This document shows positions 4,991 to 7,016 of a stretch of 7,016 nt of DNA, in pieces; the first letter of the stretch is position 1; each line of letters begins with the position of its first letter. The notes beneath the pieces were generated by a model, which did no database searches, was not told where the DNA came from, and worked only from the letters and a program-made list of their open reading frames with translations. Location of the stretch: assembly GCA_029261905.1 (NCBI GenBank), contig JAJDAM010000283.1:1-7016 (forward strand), written 5' to 3'. Position numbers and translations under genes: made by a program. Source of the stretch: Deltaproteobacteria bacterium. GTDB taxonomy: Bacteria > Myxococcota_A > UBA9160 > SMWR01.

Positions 4991-6775
4991 TCAATCGACG
5001 CGCCGTACCGTCCCCTTCTTGAATCCGGCTCCCCAATCCGGTTTGGTACCGGATGCCTTGGGTTGCTCCCCCTCGCCGCTCTCACCCGATCTCGGAGGAG
5101 AGGGTTCACGCTCGGCCACCCGCTCTGTTTCGACCGGCTCGCGCCGAACCCGTGGTTCGATTTCGCGAGGCGCGACCTGCGACCGGATTGGAGCCTTCGC
5201 CGCCAAGCCCGCAGCGGGCACCACCACGCGAGGTGGGGCCGAATGGTCCGCCTGGTGACTCGGGACTTCGACGCTCGCAGGAGGTGACGGGATCGCCGCG
5301 CTGGGCGGAGGGGTCGCCGCCGCCGATGCAGGCTGAATCTCGACCGAGGTCCCGCCGGGACTCGAGGCCTTTGCAGGTTCAGACGCGGCGATCGGCGTCG
5401 CGACCGGCTCCGCATCGGACTCGACTTGGCTCCCAACCAAAGCGTCGCTCGCAGCGATCGTTGCCGGGGTCGGGGCGACCGCTTCCGATGATCCAATGGC
5501 CGCGGTGGTCTTGGCGTTCTCGGCCTGTGCCCCCGCCGCCTGATCCGTTGCGTCCACGGGCTCACGCTGCATCCACCACACAGCGCCGCCAACGCCCGCC
5601 AGGCCGATCAACAACACGGCTGCCAGCGCCGGGCCGAATCGACGTGCGCGCGAGTCCGAAGTCCGGCGGCTCGTCGAGAACCGGCCGCGTCCCAATTCGA
5701 GCGTCTCGCCGTCCGACAGACTCGCCGGCATCCCACGCTCGGCTCCGAACGTGGGCGCATCGTCGCTCACGACAGTCGACCTGGCAGCCTTCAGCGGAAT
5801 CGGACTTCCGGCCGCAATGGCATCGAGCCGCGACGCGAACTCGCGAATCGATTGAATGCGCGAGTGGATGTTGAGCTCCATCGAGCGCAAGATCAACTCG
5901 TCGAGTGCGGTCGAAATCCCCTCGACCAGTGAGCTGGGCTTCACGAGTTCCGCGCCCGCGACTCGCTCGTGTGCGGGCGGCGGCTTGTGGCCGGTCAACA
6001 ACTGGAAGAGCGTCGCCCCGAGCGAGTAGACATCGGAGCGCTGGTCGGTACCGGTTCCCAGTACCTGTTCGGGCGGTGAGAATCCGTGCGTCGCGGACCT
6101 CGCAATCGTGCGCGTCTGCGTCGAGTTGTCCGACTCCTTGGCGATCCCGAAGTCGATCAAGTTGATCCGGCCGTCGTCGGTCAACAGCACATTGCCCGGC
6201 TTCAGATCGCGATGGACGATCGGTGGATTCTGGGCATGGAGGTAGTCGAGTACCCCGCAGAGCTGGCTGATCCAGGGTAGAAGCGTATCCGCCGGGATCG
6301 TCCCACCCCGTTTGATCCGCTCCATACCGAGCGAACGCTGCCCACCGAACTCGAGGACCATATACACCATCGATCCCAGCTCGAACTTGTCGCGAATGTT
6401 CGGAATGCCGGGATGGTCGAGCCGACTGAGGATCTCCATCTCGCCGCTGTCGAACAGGACGGCCGGCACTTCTTTCAACGCACAACGGCGATTCGCGAGC
6501 CGCGTATCCGCGACACCGTAGGTGGCAGCGAAGCCACCCCTACCCAGGAGGCTGTTGACCAGGTAGCGGTCGGCCAACAGCGTCCCAGGGCTGAGCAACC
6601 AACCGAAGACTTCGCGCACCAACCCGGTCGGCGCCACGTCCACGTGCGCGACGGTCAGATTGCATCCCGGACAGCTGTAGTCACGAGAGGCGAAACGCTG
6701 CCGGTCGCCCGTGTCGCCGCACTCCGGACACGTGAACTCGGCGGTCAGATCGTCGTCGTGAGGCGCGAAACTCAT
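4991..6775 (-). CDS. Membrane Ser/Thr protein kinase with N-terminal zinc ribbon
   Basis: A 594-residue Hanks-type (PknB-like) kinase that phosphorylates protein Ser/Thr from ATP. Residues 16-38 are a zinc ribbon (Cys16, Cys19, Cys35, Cys38). The kinase domain (about 69-320) has the glycine loop GRGGFAATY (78-86), Lys101 in CALKE, probable helix-C Glu112, HRDLKPGN (188-195), DFG (208-210), a Ser/Thr-rich activation loop (216-229), the APE-like SPPEQ (233-237), and Asp248 in DQRSDVYSLG. All catalytic residues are present. An Arg-rich stretch precedes one membrane helix (about 381-402), so the kinase domain is cytoplasmic. Residues 403-594 are Ala/Pro/Glu-rich, without PASTA or another recognisable domain, and end in a basic tail (GFKKGTVRRVD). 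The linker between Lys101 and Glu112 is much shorter than usual. ATG 6775 is chosen because MSFAPHDDD precedes the ribbon directly; its RBS is weak (GGAT, 8 nt upstream), and the frame is open to 6916 with residues that look non-coding. Confidence 0.92.
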   Translation of the reverse strand: MSFAPHDDDLTAEFTCPECGDTGDRQRFASRDYSCPGCNLTVAHVDVAPTGLVREVFGWLLSPGTLLADRYLVNSLLGRGGFAATYGVADTRLANRRCALKEVPAVLFDSGEMEILSRLDHPGIPNIRDKFELGSMVYMVLEFGGQRSLGMERIKRGGTIPADTLLPWISQLCGVLDYLHAQNPPIVHRDLKPGNVLLTDDGRINLIDFGIAKESDNSTQTRTIARSATHGFSPPEQVLGTGTDQRSDVYSLGATLFQLLTGHKPPPAHERVAGAELVKPSSLVEGISTALDELILRSMELNIHSRIQSIREFASRLDAIAAGSPIPLKAARSTVVSDDAPTFGAERGMPASLSDGETLELGRGRFSTSRRTSDSRARRFGPALAAVLLIGLAGVGGAVWWMQREPVDATDQAAGAQAENAKTTAAIGSSEAVAPTPATIAASDALVGSQVESDAEPVATPIAASEPAKASSPGGTSVEIQPASAAATPPPSAAIPSPPASVEVPSHQADHSAPPRVVVPAAGLAAKAPIRSQVAPREIEPRVRREPVETERVAEREPSPPRSGESGEGEQPKASGTKPDWGAGFKKGTVRRVD

Positions 6776-6835
6776 GCTGTCGATCCAATCCCCAGCGCTC
6801 GGCGAGACGCAATCCACGCGACCGCCGAGCTTGAC

Positions 6836-6882
6836 TCTTGCGCGTGGGGTACCGCAAATCAGCATTCTTGCGCGGTAACGCA
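6836..6882. repeat. Pair of related 17-21 bp sites in the kinase leader
   Basis: TCTTGCGCG occurs at 6836-6844 and 6866-6874, 30 bp apart. Each is followed by GTAMCGCA (6849-6856 after a 4-nt insertion TGGG; 6875-6882 directly, one base different). Each copy is also an imperfect palindrome (TTGCG...CGCAA in the first, TGCG...CGCA in the second). They lie about 60-110 bp before the kinase ATG and could be operator half-sites; the signal is short and could be chance. Confidence 0.4.
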
Positions 6883-6906
6883 GGGGAGATGAATGCCAGA
6901 CCGGCA

Positions 6907-6912
6907 ATTCTA
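6907..6912 (-). promoter_or_regulatory. Candidate -10 element of the kinase gene
   Basis: On the minus strand TAGAAT matches the -10 consensus at five of six bases, about 130 nt before the chosen kinase ATG and upstream of the paired sites at 6836-6882. No good -35 is seen. The remaining bases 6913-7016 hold no supported gene; minus-strand frames entering from the right edge stop at 6944-6946 or earlier and give no recognisable protein. Confidence 0.2.
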
Positions 6913-7016
6913 TCATCGTTGATCGAATGTGCAGACAGCGAGGTTAGCCCGTCAGTGCGAGTCCGCCTGCCGCGGTATTCGAGTCCGTGTCGGCTCGGAA
7001 AGCACTCCCGCGACCC

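Noticed and set aside
4102..5022. 306-residue plus-strand open frame
   Set aside because: It crosses the antisense of two genes and the repeat array; composition fits a shadow frame.
4864..5592. In-frame N-terminal extension of the lipoprotein gene to 444 residues
   Set aside because: It would bury the signal peptide and RBS, runs antiparallel in codon phase to the kinase C-terminal region, and is Arg/Pro-rich; the true start is 4863.
5562..6485. 307-residue minus-strand open frame inside the kinase gene
   Set aside because: It is an out-of-phase frame within the intact kinase domain, very rich in Arg, with no domain.
6776..6916. Kinase start at 6916 (47 extra residues)
   Set aside because: The extra residues have no conserved look, no good RBS precedes the upstream ATG, and the region carries paired palindromic sites and a possible promoter.
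6944..7016. C-terminal tail of a gene entering from the right edge on the minus strand
   Set aside because: One frame gives about 23 residues before TAA at 6944-6946, but nothing in them is recognisable and other frames are equally open; not supportable.

Overview
The window is a compact, GC-rich bacterial chromosomal segment with codon use rich in CGATCG, GATC and TCG. Two or three of its proteins carry lipoprotein-type signal peptides, and it holds a FadD19-like acyl-CoA synthetase, a Hanks-type Ser/Thr kinase with an N-terminal zinc ribbon, and an alkaline-phosphatase-superfamily 'sulfatase'. Together these suggest a Gram-negative environmental bacterium, perhaps of the former Deltaproteobacteria (Myxococcota/Desulfobacterota-like). 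The phylum is inference only. There are no rRNA, tRNA, CRISPR, IS or phage genes.

Layout: (1) 1-293, plus strand: the C-terminal part of a Nudix hydrolase, cut by the window edge. (2) 309-1919, minus: a complete fatty/steroid-type acyl-CoA synthetase, convergent with the Nudix gene (15 nt gap). (3) 1920-2002: a short divergent promoter region. (4) 2003-3523, plus: an exported, probably lipid-anchored sulfatase-like hydrolase with Thr in place of the formylglycine Cys. It ends 10 nt from the next stop codon, again convergent. (5) A minus-strand block, in transcription order: Ser/Thr protein kinase (6775-4991), a hairpin directly after its stop, a small tandem-repeat array, a glycine-zipper lipoprotein (4863-4258), and an M48-type metallopeptidase (4241-3534) starting 16 nt after the lipoprotein stop. 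The region 6776-7016 holds the kinase leader, with two related 17-21 bp sites and no convincing gene.

How the genes may work together: the lipoprotein and peptidase genes look co-transcribed and both products carry export signals. The kinase has an intracellular catalytic domain, one membrane helix and a long Ala/Pro-rich outer region. A plausible but unproven reading is an envelope sensing or maintenance cluster. The acyl-CoA synthetase, the Nudix protein and the sulfatase look like ordinary metabolic neighbours. I found no clear defence or otherwise new multi-gene system. The most unusual items are the kinase architecture, the hairpin plus repeat array behind it, and the lipoprotein with an uncharacterised C-terminal domain.
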